The notes beneath the pieces are model-generated. The model was not told the DNA's origin and did not search any database. It worked only from the letters and a program-made list of their open reading frames with translations. Positions 54,495 to 63,734 of a stretch of DNA of 64,000 nt are shown here, in pieces (position 1 is the first letter of the stretch; each line of letters starts with the position of its first letter). Origin of the DNA: Flavihumibacter fluvii (lineage in GTDB: Bacteria; Bacteroidota; Bacteroidia; Chitinophagales; Chitinophagaceae); NCBI RefSeq assembly GCF_018595675.2, contig NZ_CP092333.1:1-64000 (forward strand). The letters are read 5' to 3'. Made by a program: the position numbers and the translations under genes.

Positions 54495-55648
54495 TTGATT
54501 TTTTTTTCGGTGATTTGTGTTTGCTGCCGGGCATGGATTACTTCTTCGCGGAGTCTTAACGATAGACTGCTTTTGCCGGCCATGATGGCTTTGATTTCAG
54601 CAATAATGGATAAAGCGATCTCCTCAGCCGTCTCACCGCCGAGATCCAGTCCCACAGGGCCATACACCCTGCTGAGTTGTTCTTCAGAAAGCGTGATACC
54701 TTCCGCCTGCATGTCCCCCAGCATGCGATCGAGTTTTTTCCTGGGGCCCAGTACCCCGATATATGGCACATGGGTTTTTACCAGGGCCTTCAGCATGGCG
54801 AGGTCATAATTATAGTTATGGGTCATGAGGACAAAGGCAGTTTGATCATCGATGGCCATTTGTTCAAGTACATTTTCAGGTTTGGATACCAGCACCTGGC
54901 AGGCACTGGCAAAACGTTCCCTTTTAGCATGGGTTGGTCGTCCGTCTACCACATTACTTTCCCAGCCCAGGGTATCAGCTATGGCCACCACCGGCATCAC
55001 ATCATTGCCGGCGCCAACGATCACCAGGGAAATGGATGGGGGTACGTATTCTATAAATGCCGTGATATTTTGGTCATGCCATATGTACTGCCTGAAGGAA
55101 GATTTTTTTTGCGCAAAAGCCAGGGCAACATCTTCAAGCATGGCTGCTAGCAATAATTCATCACCGGGCTGTCCACTCACGCTTCCATCCTGTTCCACCA
55201 GCAGGCAGGTGCCTGCCTGGCTGCTTTTTTTATGCTCCAGTGAAAATCCGGTTACCAGCACAAACTCCTGGCGTTTGGCGGTAGCTTTTCGTAATAATTC
55301 AATAGGATTATCCGGATGTGCAGGCAGGATAGGTTCCATCAGCACCTGGATCACTCCGGCACAACCTAGCTGTACACCAATTGTTGCATCATCTTCATCG
55401 CTGGTATCATAGGTGACGAGCCTGGATTGTTGCTGGGCCAGTACCAGCAAGGCTTTACGAAGGGCATCGCCTTCCAGGCAACCACCGCTTATCGCGCCGG
55501 TCATCTGGCCATCATCTGATACCAGCATCCGGGCACCGGGCCTGCGATAAGAAGATCCTTCAAGGTGAACTACCGTAACCAATGCGGATTTTTGCCCATT
55601 TTTGCGGGTGGCATCATACGCATTTATGATGGTTTTAATTTCTTTCAT
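54491..55648 (-). CDS. XdhC/CoxI-family maturation protein (second copy)
   Basis: A 385-aa XdhC/CoxI-type protein, thought to carry Moco and help sulfurate or insert it into molybdo-hydroxylases. It has SGGCLEGDALRKALL near residue 55 and a Rossmann-like SLVIVGAGNDVMPVVAIA later, then EEIALSIIAEIKAIM at the end. Its start overlaps the YHS-fused XdhC by ATGA. It has two Cys in the GCLEG/GCAG regions that could bind metal or sulfur. Confidence 0.87.
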   Translation of the reverse strand: MKEIKTIINAYDATRKNGQKSALVTVVHLEGSSYRRPGARMLVSDDGQMTGAISGGCLEGDALRKALLVLAQQQSRLVTYDTSDEDDATIGVQLGCAGVIQVLMEPILPAHPDNPIELLRKATAKRQEFVLVTGFSLEHKKSSQAGTCLLVEQDGSVSGQPGDELLLAAMLEDVALAFAQKKSSFRQYIWHDQNITAFIEYVPPSISLVIVGAGNDVMPVVAIADTLGWESNVVDGRPTHAKRERFASACQVLVSKPENVLEQMAIDDQTAFVLMTHNYNYDLAMLKALVKTHVPYIGVLGPRKKLDRMLGDMQAEGITLSEEQLSRVYGPVGLDLGGETAEEIALSIIAEIKAIMAGKSSLSLRLREEVIHARQQTQITEKKIN

Positions 55649-56643
55649 GGCATCAGGCCTTTGGCTTTGTTCATATATTTCTCAGGCTCCAGTTCAAATT
55701 TAACCTTACATCCATCACAACAGAAATACACTTTTTCGTTGTTGTATTCGATGATATGTTTTGGATTATTGATATCTACGGGTACACCGCAAACCGGGTT
55801 AATATAGAATTTGGGTTTGCCGGCTTCCTGGCGGGTTTCATCGAACTTGCTGAAGCCTGCCGTTCCAGGTAACTCACTTTTTACAGCAATGACCTCAGCC
55901 AGGATACTGATTGCTACTTCTTCCGGTGTTTTTGCATTGATATCAATTCCTGCGGGAGACCTTATTGCAGAAATGGCAGTTTCGTTGAGTCCGGCATTCT
56001 TCAGGTAATCCATCACCGTCAGGCCTTTTTTACGGCTTGAAACAAACCCAATATAGCCATGTTCCTTACCAAGTGCCTGTTCCAGTGCAGGTTCATCCTG
56101 GTCGCCTTGTGTTGCAACGACGATACAGGTTGATGGACCGGTATTCACCTGGTCGAGGTTATAACGCGTGATCAGTTCATCGGGCTTTTCGAAAGTGTCG
56201 ATTTTGGCATCAGGCGCCACGGCGGTCACTTTAAATCCGCTTGCCTTGCCCAGTTTGACCAGTGCTTTGGCGATCGCTGTTTTCCCCATCACCACAAGGT
56301 GGGGAAGAGGTAAAATGGGTTCAATAAAAACTTCTACAGTGCCTTCACTCTGGCAGGTCATTTTATATTCCATAACAGATTCCTGTTGGGTATTTTGTAT
56401 GGATTGGCCGATCCGCACCAGCCTCGGTTTGCCGGATTTCATGGCGTCTTCAGATTCTTTTATGATAATTGCCCGCACACAACCACCGCCAACCCAGCCA
56501 ATAATATCGCCGAATTTATCCACGATGGCTTTATCGCCGGTTTTGCCGCTACTGGGTGCATCTCTTCGCACCACGATGGCAATCGCAAAGGGTTCCTGCT
56601 TTTTCCGCAGTTCCTGGCTTTTATCTAAAAATTGGTCAAGCAT
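55645..56643 (-). CDS. XdhC/CoxI-family protein with C-terminal YHS domain
   Basis: A 332-aa fusion. Residues 1-260 are XdhC-like (VGGGCVRAIIIKESEDAM; AISILAEVIAVK). Residues 281-326 are a YHS metal-binding domain: Cys285, then CCDGC at 308-312, as found in copper ATPases. The YHS domain may deliver copper for the [CuSMoO2] active site (inference). Overlaps CoxE by 8 bp. Confidence 0.88.
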   Translation of the reverse strand: MLDQFLDKSQELRKKQEPFAIAIVVRRDAPSSGKTGDKAIVDKFGDIIGWVGGGCVRAIIIKESEDAMKSGKPRLVRIGQSIQNTQQESVMEYKMTCQSEGTVEVFIEPILPLPHLVVMGKTAIAKALVKLGKASGFKVTAVAPDAKIDTFEKPDELITRYNLDQVNTGPSTCIVVATQGDQDEPALEQALGKEHGYIGFVSSRKKGLTVMDYLKNAGLNETAISAIRSPAGIDINAKTPEEVAISILAEVIAVKSELPGTAGFSKFDETRQEAGKPKFYINPVCGVPVDINNPKHIIEYNNEKVYFCCDGCKVKFELEPEKYMNKAKGLMP

Positions 56644-57775
56644 CTTGTAAAATATTTTCCAGTTCCAATAAACTTTTCAGGTTATGTGCCGGCCTGAATT
56701 CATCAATAGAAGGCATGGCAGCCTTCATTCCCCTTGCTGTTGGTGTATACCCTTTCATCCCTTTCAGCGGATTCAGCCAGATGATCTTTTTCGCACGTCC
56801 CTTGACCTGCTTCAATACTGCAGCCAATTGTTCTGGATCCCCGGTATCCAGGCCATCGCTTAAGATTAAAACAATTGGCGATCCGTTCAATAATTGTTTC
56901 CCGTATTTTTCTGAAAACTCTTGCAGGCAGGCACCAATTCTTGTGCCGCCCGACCAGTTTTCAGCCTGTTTGCCAATTGTGGCCAGCAGGTGATCCATTT
57001 GCCTGAATGCCAATGCCCTGGTAACGCGTAAAAGGGAAGTACTGAATATAAAAGCTTCGAGCTGCCTAAATTGTTCGCGCAGGGCACAAATAAATCGCAG
57101 AAGATAATGGCTGTATTTATCCATTGAGCCGCTGACATCCAGTAAAATAATCAATCTTTGTTTTTTCGGCTTTTTGGACCGGCGGAAAAGTTCAAGTGGT
57201 TCACCACCATAGGGGATACTTTTCCTTATAGTTCTTCGAAGGTGTACAGTACCTTTTTTTGTTGATTCTTTCATCCTTCGCCGCATCCTCATCGCCATTT
57301 CCCGGAATAGTCTGCGCGAAAGTTCTTCCAGTTGCGCTGCATCCATTTCACCAATTTTTGCCAGGTCGGTGGTTTTTAGCCTTTCCGCTTCATTGGCTCC
57401 GGAAACATTTTTGGCCTCAGTTTCGTCAACTGTTGACCTCCCCCTTCCAAGCATCACCAGCGATGCATTGGTTTTTTTATCTACCAATCCCAACACTGAG
57501 GTCTTGTTTTTATTGGGCTGCAGGTCAACTGGATTGGTGTCCCAGTAGAGTAAAAAAATCTTTTCAAATATACGGGCCTCTTCCGGCGATTTGCACATGA
57601 TGGATTTAAGCGCACTTTTGAAATGCACACGGCTCATTAATAGTCCGGCATCAGCAGCGAGTAAAGCATCCTGGGTCTCCGTCAGCCCAACATTCAAACC
57701 ATGGCTTCTGGCAAACTGCGCAAAAGCCACAATACTTTGGGTAATACTGTTGGTTTCAAATGCCTGTTGTTTCAT
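56636..57775 (-). CDS. coxE: CoxE-like VWA domain protein
   Basis: A 379-aa protein of the CoxE family, a VWA-containing partner of the MoxR ATPase CoxD. The MIDAS motif is DVSGS (213-217, LLDVSGSMDKYSHY). The VWA domain runs to about residue 360. CoxD/E help install the copper-sulfur part of CO dehydrogenase in Oligotropha (now Afipia). It lies 19 bp after CoxD. Confidence 0.9.
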   Translation of the reverse strand: MKQQAFETNSITQSIVAFAQFARSHGLNVGLTETQDALLAADAGLLMSRVHFKSALKSIMCKSPEEARIFEKIFLLYWDTNPVDLQPNKNKTSVLGLVDKKTNASLVMLGRGRSTVDETEAKNVSGANEAERLKTTDLAKIGEMDAAQLEELSRRLFREMAMRMRRRMKESTKKGTVHLRRTIRKSIPYGGEPLELFRRSKKPKKQRLIILLDVSGSMDKYSHYLLRFICALREQFRQLEAFIFSTSLLRVTRALAFRQMDHLLATIGKQAENWSGGTRIGACLQEFSEKYGKQLLNGSPIVLILSDGLDTGDPEQLAAVLKQVKGRAKKIIWLNPLKGMKGYTPTARGMKAAMPSIDEFRPAHNLKSLLELENILQDA

Positions 57776-57793
57776 GGGACTAACTTAATACGA

Positions 57794-58675
57794 TCAGTTC
57801 ACAAATGCGCCCATTCCTTCCGTCCTGATCAGCGAAATGTCTTCTGCCGATTTCAGGATACTACCCAGTGATACATTAAATGCGGCTTCATTGATTTCAC
57901 GGTATCCCAGGGCCATTAAAGATTCAGCCCAATCGATGGTTTCTGAAACGCCTGGTGTCTTCACCAGTTTTCGCATCCTGAATTGTTGTGCTGCGTGCAC
58001 TACCTGCCCTAATAGTTTTCCCTCAATTGCGGGCAAGCGCTTGCGTACAATCTGCATCTCCTTGTCCAGGTCAGGGTAATCAATCCAATGGTATAAACAC
58101 CTTCTTTTCAGGGCATCACTTAATTCACGGGTACGGTTAGACGTTAGGATAACATATGGCTTATGTTTTGCCTTAATGGTGCCGATCTCCGGTATGCTGA
58201 TCTGGAAGGCCGATAATAATTCGAGCAAAAAGGCCTCAAACTCTTCGTCGGAACGGTCCAGTTCATCAATCAGCAGAACAGGTGATTGTAACTCCTGGGT
58301 AATAGATTCCAGAAGGGGCCTTTTCAGCAAATAATCGTGCCCGAAAATATGTTTCTCTTTTTCTTCAACACTTAAGCCGCTGTCTTCCTGTAACTTGATA
58401 CCCAATAATTGTTTCTGGTAATTCCATTCATATAATGCGGCATTCACGTCTAATCCTTCATAGCACTGCAGCCGTATTAATTTCGTTTCCAGTAATTGTG
58501 ACAAGGCTAACGCCACTTCCGTTTTTCCTACGCCAGGCGGACCTTCCAGCAGGAGCGGTTTCCGCAGTTTCAATAACAGGAAAAGGGAAGTGGCGAATTC
58601 CTCGTCCACAACATATTGCATTTTGTCAAGCGCTTCAATGATCTGTTCCTGGTTCTCAATTGTATTCACCGGCAT
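57794..58675 (-). CDS. coxD: CoxD-like MoxR AAA+ ATPase
   Basis: A 293-aa AAA+ ATPase with Walker A GPPGVGKT (45-52), Walker B LLIDELD (134-140), and a LTSNRTRELSDALKRRC arginine-finger region, typical of MoxR/CoxD chaperones. It acts with CoxE in maturation of CO dehydrogenase. Its ATG overlaps the CoxG stop by one base (TAATG). Confidence 0.92.
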   Translation of the reverse strand: MPVNTIENQEQIIEALDKMQYVVDEEFATSLFLLLKLRKPLLLEGPPGVGKTEVALALSQLLETKLIRLQCYEGLDVNAALYEWNYQKQLLGIKLQEDSGLSVEEKEKHIFGHDYLLKRPLLESITQELQSPVLLIDELDRSDEEFEAFLLELLSAFQISIPEIGTIKAKHKPYVILTSNRTRELSDALKRRCLYHWIDYPDLDKEMQIVRKRLPAIEGKLLGQVVHAAQQFRMRKLVKTPGVSETIDWAESLMALGYREINEAAFNVSLGSILKSAEDISLIRTEGMGAFVN

Positions 58676-59199
58676 TATTTTTTACCAAACATTCCTTTCA
58701 GCATGCCACCAACCATGGATCCGGCACTCAGTGTATTGTCTACCTGTTCGCCGGCAAGCTGTTTTTTAAAATTATTCACAAACTGGTCAAAGACCTGGTT
58801 GGACACATCATTGATCAGTCTGGAACCGAACTGTGCCATCATGCCGGTTACATTCACTTCCATAGTGACGTTCACATCAGTGCCACCGTCCTTTTCAGAA
58901 AGCTGCCCGTCCATCTTCATGTCTGCGCCACCTTTACCCTTGCTGTCAGTACCAATGCCCTTGAGTGACATTTTCCTGGTCGTTGCATTCCTTTCCAGGA
59001 AAGTGATCAGGCCGTCATACTTGGCTTTGACCGGACCGAACTTTAATTCTACCTCGCCTTTGTAATTATCATTATCCACCGTTTCAGTTAGTGATGCACC
59101 CGGCACACAGGTTACTACCTGTGCCGGGTTCGTGAGGTTGTTCCATACTGCATCGATGGGGAACTCCACGTGGAATGATTTTGTTATGCTCGTTGTCAT
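58675..59199 (-). CDS. coxG: CoxG-family SRPBCC protein
   Basis: A 174-aa START-like (SRPBCC) protein. The N-terminal domain begins FHVEFPIDAVWNNLTNPAQVV and contains CVPGASLTE. The C-terminal hydrophobic-basic tail GSMVGGMLKGMFGKK fits the membrane-recruiting tail of CoxG. CoxG is proposed to tether CO dehydrogenase and pass electrons to the quinone pool. It lies 20 bp after CoxL. Confidence 0.9.
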   Translation of the reverse strand: MTTSITKSFHVEFPIDAVWNNLTNPAQVVTCVPGASLTETVDNDNYKGEVELKFGPVKAKYDGLITFLERNATTRKMSLKGIGTDSKGKGGADMKMDGQLSEKDGGTDVNVTMEVNVTGMMAQFGSRLINDVSNQVFDQFVNNFKKQLAGEQVDNTLSAGSMVGGMLKGMFGKK

Positions 59200-59218
59200 G
59201 ATCTGTTTTTTTTACTGT

Positions 59219-61585
59219 TTAGATGGCTCCCTTGTCTTTTAATGCCTTCCATACCTTGGCTGGTGTGATCGGGATATCCAGGTGGGTAATGCCAAATGGA
59301 CTTAACGCATCTACAATGGCATTGGCTATGGCCGGCGGTGCACCTACAGTTGGTGATTCACCAACACCTTTTGCACCAATAGGATGGTGTGGTGATGGTG
59401 TAATGACGTGTCCGGTTTCCCAGCTGGGTGATTCTACGGCCGTAGGCACCAGGTAGTCCATCAGTGTTCCATTCAGAATATTCCCATCTTCATCATAGAT
59501 CAGTTCTTCATACATGGCCGGTGCAATGCCTTGTGTCAGACCGCCGTGTACCTGTCCCTGTACGATCATGGGATTGATGATATTACCGCAATCGTCGATG
59601 GCTACAAAACGCCGCACATGGATGCCACCGGTTTCCTTGTCAATATCAACCACGCAGATATAAGCACCGGAAGGGAAAGTGAGGTTTGGCGGATCGTAAT
59701 AGTGTGTGGCTTCAAACCCGGCTTCCATGCCCTGTGGGTGATTGGTATAAGATGCAAAAACGATTTCCTGGATGGTCTTTGACTTTTCAGGGGCACCCTT
59801 TACCCAGAATTTTCCTGGTTCCCATTCCAGGTCTTCTTCACTTACTTCAAGCAGGTAGGCTGCAATTTTTCGGGCTTTGGCGACCAGTTTACGGGAGGCC
59901 ATAGCAGCAGCTGCACCAGCCGTTGGCGTACTTCGTGATGCATAGGTTCCTAACCCATAAGGTGCGGTATCTGTATCTCCTTCTTCGATCTGGATATTCT
60001 CTGCCGGGATGCCCAATTCTTCAGCAATGATCTGTGCATAGGTCGTTTCATGGCCTTGTCCCTGTGATTTTGTACCGAAGCGTGCGATGGCCTTACCTGT
60101 CGGGTGCACTCTGATTTCAGCGCTGTCGAACATTTTAATACCGAGGATATCAAAGTCTTTTGACGGGCCAGCACCTACGATTTCTGTAAATGTGGAGAGG
60201 CCAATACCCATCAGCTCACCTTTCTTCCTTTTTTCAGCCTGCTCTTTCCGCAATTCCCAATAGCCAACAGCATCCATCGCTTTCAATAATCCTTTATGGT
60301 AATCCCCGCTATCGTAGATCCAGCCGGTTGGTGATTTCCAGGGGAAGTCTTCTTTCTTGATGAAGTTTTCCATCCTCAGGTCTGCAGGGTCTTTTCCTAT
60401 TTCAAGTGCGAACCTGTCGGTCATGCGTTCGATGGCATGCACTGCTTCGGTAACCCTGAATGAACAACGATAAGCAACACCACCCGGGGGTTTGTTGGTA
60501 TAAACGGCATCGCATTCCATATAGGAGGTGTCGTAATCATAGGAGCCTGTGGCAATGGAGAACATGCCGGTCGGGAATTTGGAAGGATTCGCAGACGCAT
60601 CGGTATACCCATGGTCAGCTAATATTTTGAACCGTGTGGCCAGGATCTTGCCTTCTTTTGTGCCCGCCATTTCTGCGGTAATATGGTAGTCGCGCGCGAA
60701 TGAATCGGCCTGCAGGTTTTCGCTGCGGTCTTCGATCCACTTAACGGGCTTGCCTACCAGGAAGGAAACAGCAATTGCAATTACATAACCAGGATATACG
60801 GGCACTTTACCGCCGAATCCACCCCCGATATCAGGGGAAATAACCCGGATCTTTTCTTCTGTTAATCCAACATGACCTGCCACCAACGCAATAACCGTGC
60901 GAATGGCATGCGGCGCCTGTGTGGTCATATACATCGTAAGGTGGTTATTGATCTTGTCATAATCAGCTACGCAGCCACAGGTTTCGATGGATGCCACATG
61001 TATGCGGGGGATATGCATCTGTTCTTTCACCACTACATCGGCTGATGCGAAAACCGCTTCAGTTTTGGCTTTGTCGCCTGCTTCCCAATGCCAGATATGG
61101 TTATCTGTTTTGCCGGCTTTGTCTGATCTTAAAACGGGGGCGCCAGGATCCATGGATTTGTAAGGATCGATCACGGGTTTCATCTTCTCATAATCAACTT
61201 TCACTGCTTCGCGGCCATCACGTGCAGCATACCTGCTGGTGGCGATCACCGCAGCCACTTCCTGCGCCTGGTACATTACCGTGTCTGTTGGTAAGACCAT
61301 CTGGGTATCAGACATCAGTGTTGGCATCCAGTGGAGGTTGTATTTCTCAAGGTCCCGGCCGGTAACTACTGCCACCACCCCGGGTACTTTCATGGCATCC
61401 TCAATATTGATCTTTTTGATTTTGGCATACGCATATGGACTTCTTACAATATCCATATACAACATACCCGGAAGCTTGATATCATCCACATAATGGCCTT
61501 TACCCTGGATGAAACGGATATCTTCCTTTCTTTTCAGGGAATGGCCCATGCCACCGATTTCCTTTGATGTTTTACACTTATTCAT
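59219..61585 (-). CDS. coxL: Form I aerobic carbon monoxide dehydrogenase, large subunit CoxL
   Basis: A 788-aa molybdo-hydroxylase that oxidises CO to CO2. The AYRCSFR motif (371-377) marks form I, with Cys374 as the expected copper-sulfur ligand; form II would read AYRGAGR. Other Mo-site features are PDIGGGFGGKVPVY (251-264) and a late GAKGVGESPTVGAPP with the catalytic Glu. ATG 61585 (MNKCKTSKEIGGMGHSLKRK) is the start; an upstream in-frame ATG adds a poor extension. Partners: CoxM and CoxS just upstream. Confidence 0.96.
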   Translation of the reverse strand: MNKCKTSKEIGGMGHSLKRKEDIRFIQGKGHYVDDIKLPGMLYMDIVRSPYAYAKIKKINIEDAMKVPGVVAVVTGRDLEKYNLHWMPTLMSDTQMVLPTDTVMYQAQEVAAVIATSRYAARDGREAVKVDYEKMKPVIDPYKSMDPGAPVLRSDKAGKTDNHIWHWEAGDKAKTEAVFASADVVVKEQMHIPRIHVASIETCGCVADYDKINNHLTMYMTTQAPHAIRTVIALVAGHVGLTEEKIRVISPDIGGGFGGKVPVYPGYVIAIAVSFLVGKPVKWIEDRSENLQADSFARDYHITAEMAGTKEGKILATRFKILADHGYTDASANPSKFPTGMFSIATGSYDYDTSYMECDAVYTNKPPGGVAYRCSFRVTEAVHAIERMTDRFALEIGKDPADLRMENFIKKEDFPWKSPTGWIYDSGDYHKGLLKAMDAVGYWELRKEQAEKRKKGELMGIGLSTFTEIVGAGPSKDFDILGIKMFDSAEIRVHPTGKAIARFGTKSQGQGHETTYAQIIAEELGIPAENIQIEEGDTDTAPYGLGTYASRSTPTAGAAAAMASRKLVAKARKIAAYLLEVSEEDLEWEPGKFWVKGAPEKSKTIQEIVFASYTNHPQGMEAGFEATHYYDPPNLTFPSGAYICVVDIDKETGGIHVRRFVAIDDCGNIINPMIVQGQVHGGLTQGIAPAMYEELIYDEDGNILNGTLMDYLVPTAVESPSWETGHVITPSPHHPIGAKGVGESPTVGAPPAIANAIVDALSPFGITHLDIPITPAKVWKALKDKGAI

Positions 61586-61619
61586 AATTATTGATGAATT
61601 AAATCGTTTTAAATGATGT

Positions 61620-62123
61620 TTATACAAATTGCGGTTCGGTGGAAGGCAATTCTTCGCCGCGCATTTTAGCGCCGGCATAAATGATCGCTTTCACGATATT
61701 GTTATACCCGGTACATCGGCAAAGGTTACCTGAAATGCCCCAGCGGATCTCCTCTTCGGTGGGATTGGGATTATTGGCCAGCAATTCTGTTGCGCGCAGG
61801 ATCATGCCCGGCGTACAGAAGCCGCAATGTAGTCCGTGGTTTTCCTTGAATCCTTCCTGAAGCGCAGAAAGTTCCCCATTTACGGCTACCGCTTCGATAG
61901 TGGTAAGCGATTTCCCATTGGCCTGTACTGCCAGGATGGTGCAGGATTTTACCGATTTGCCATCCATTAATATGGTGCATGCGCCGCAACTGGATGTATC
62001 GCAACCAATATGCGTGCCTGTCAGGTTCAGTAGTTCCCTGATCATATGTACCAGTAGTAAACGGGGCTCCACTTCTAAGGTGTGCTTTTCGCCATTAACA
62101 GTTACGGTGATTTCCTTTAGCAT
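61620..62123 (-). CDS. coxS: CO dehydrogenase small [2Fe-2S] subunit CoxS
   Basis: A 167-aa iron-sulfur protein with two [2Fe-2S] clusters: Cys41, Cys46, Cys49 and Cys61 (plant-ferredoxin-like) and Cys100, Cys103, Cys135 and Cys137 (CGFC and CRC). It passes electrons from the Mo site in CoxL to FAD in CoxM. It lies 34 bp before CoxL. Confidence 0.95.
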   Translation of the reverse strand: MLKEITVTVNGEKHTLEVEPRLLLVHMIRELLNLTGTHIGCDTSSCGACTILMDGKSVKSCTILAVQANGKSLTTIEAVAVNGELSALQEGFKENHGLHCGFCTPGMILRATELLANNPNPTEEEIRWGISGNLCRCTGYNNIVKAIIYAGAKMRGEELPSTEPQFV

Positions 62124-62148
62124 ATATTTTAATGTTTTTCGGTTTTTG

Positions 62149-63021
62149 TTAATTGTTACTGGCCCGGTTGGCTGCTTCGTGGATCATGCGCTTCACCAGC
62201 ACGGCTACCATGGCACGCTTATATTCTTCAGAGCCACGCAGGTCTGCAGAGGGATTACAGTCTTCCGATGCATATTGGGCAGCTTCAGCAATACTGTGTT
62301 CGGTAAGCGGTTTGCCGATAAGTGCTTGTTCGGAACGCACTGCCCGCAATGGTGTCGGGTTCACATTGGTTAATCCGATTCCGGCGGCTTTCACGATGCC
62401 ATCGTCGCCAATGGTAATTTGAACAGCAACTCCTGCTGTAGCATAATCGCCAACTTTCCGTTCCAGCTTGTGGTAAGCACTTCCTGTACCGGACGGTGGA
62501 ACCGGTATCTGGATCTCGGTGAGGATTTCTCCATGTTGAAGGGCTGTCGTATAAAACCCGAAGAAGAATTCATCAATTGGAATTTCCCGGGTGCCTTCAG
62601 CACCTGTTGCAATTACAGTGGCGTTGAGCGCAAGCATTACAGCCGGATGGTCATTGGCTGCATCGCCATGGGCCAGGTTGCCGCCAATGGTGCCACGGTT
62701 GCGCACCTGCGGATCGGCAATCAGCTTGGTGACATCTTTAAAAATGGGGAAGCGTTTAATCAGCAGGTCAGCGTGTTCGATTTCTGCTTCCCTGGCGAGT
62801 CCGCCGATTTTCATCTTGCCGTTTTCTTCAACAATGTGGGTGAGCCCGGGAATGTTATTAATGTCCACCAACACTTCGGGTGTGGCGAACCTTAATTTCA
62901 TCATGGGAATCAGGCTATGACCCCCGGACAGGATCTTTGCCTCATCGCCATACTGGTGTAATAACTGAATTGCTTCTGCTAATGTGCCTGGTGATTCGTA
63001 CTGGAAGGATTGGGGGATCAT
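62149..63021 (-). CDS. coxM: CO dehydrogenase medium FAD subunit CoxM
   Basis: A 290-aa flavoprotein. The FAD-binding motifs are SGGHS (32-36) and TIGGN (111-115), at the same residue numbers as in the Oligotropha enzyme (AGGHS and TIGGN). It is upstream of CoxS and CoxL, the usual M-S-L order of form I cox operons. It starts 12 bp after the Cys-rich membrane protein. Confidence 0.95.
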   Translation of the reverse strand: MIPQSFQYESPGTLAEAIQLLHQYGDEAKILSGGHSLIPMMKLRFATPEVLVDINNIPGLTHIVEENGKMKIGGLAREAEIEHADLLIKRFPIFKDVTKLIADPQVRNRGTIGGNLAHGDAANDHPAVMLALNATVIATGAEGTREIPIDEFFFGFYTTALQHGEILTEIQIPVPPSGTGSAYHKLERKVGDYATAGVAVQITIGDDGIVKAAGIGLTNVNPTPLRAVRSEQALIGKPLTEHSIAEAAQYASEDCNPSADLRGSEEYKRAMVAVLVKRMIHEAANRASNN

Positions 63022-63032
63022 AACTGTTTGAT

Positions 63033-63527
63033 TTATTGCTTGGTCAGAAAATTGTTTGAGCGAAGATTGATGGGCAGGATATGGCTGATTCTTTCAAGCC
63101 AGCGAAACCTTTTCATGTTCATGCCAATGCCCGTAAGTACGATCAGTACACCGGTATAATATAAAACCTGTCCGCCTGCAATGGCCACACTGTAAATGAT
63201 GCAGCAACTGCCTGCAAAGGCAAATGCTAAAGCATACCAGGTCCTTTTATCCTTGAAACTTAGGGCCAGGCTGAGCAAGGTGATAAAACAAAAAAACAAG
63301 GAAATGTATATACTGAGCGGTGAGCTATGGGTTTGGTTAAAAGTTTCATCTCCACCTTTGCCGCAAAGCACGATGGTGCTGGAGAAAGCTAATACACAGA
63401 ATGGACATTTAGGGAGTACTGCCAATAGAATGCCAGCAAGGATTCCTATACTTTTTTTAGGATGCATAGGCGGAGCAGACCCGCCTTTGCAAGGCGAGCA
63501 ATCGTTTACATTTTGAGTGCAGGGCAT
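63033..63527 (-). CDS. Cys-rich small membrane protein heading the cox unit
   Basis: A 164-aa protein from ATG 63527 (MPCTQNVNDC); an earlier in-frame ATG is possible. It has Cys3, Cys10 and Cys13 (CSPC) before the first TM helix, Cys41 and Cys44 (CPFC) at its end, Cys55, and about four TM helices. It resembles MerC-like or CPFC membrane proteins only loosely. Its position 12 bp before CoxM suggests a metal role, such as copper, for the enzyme (inference). Confidence 0.7.
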   Translation of the reverse strand: MPCTQNVNDCSPCKGGSAPPMHPKKSIGILAGILLAVLPKCPFCVLAFSSTIVLCGKGGDETFNQTHSSPLSIYISLFFCFITLLSLALSFKDKRTWYALAFAFAGSCCIIYSVAIAGGQVLYYTGVLIVLTGIGMNMKRFRWLERISHILPINLRSNNFLTKQ

Positions 63528-63713
63528 CTCAACAAGTTTTATATGGCAATAATCCCGGAGGACTCTTAATTTACGAAAATTCGACCATATAACAAGCAGG
63601 TGCAATCGTTAAAATGGATAGCTTTTACTCATTAAACAATTCCACGCTGATTAAATGATTCAGGCAATTTTTACCTCAGGTGAAACCGTACTAATTGTGT
63701 TCTAAGGATAAAG

Positions 63714-63734
63714 TTTCAGTGATATATACTGAAA
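63714..63734. promoter_or_regulatory. Inverted repeat upstream of the cox unit
   Basis: TTTCAGT (63714-63720) and ACTGAAA (63728-63734) around the 7-nt centre GATATAT. It is about 190 bp before the first gene of the unit, in a stretch (63606-64000) with no gene. Possible regulator site; no -7 element was confidently found nearby on the minus strand. Confidence 0.4.
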
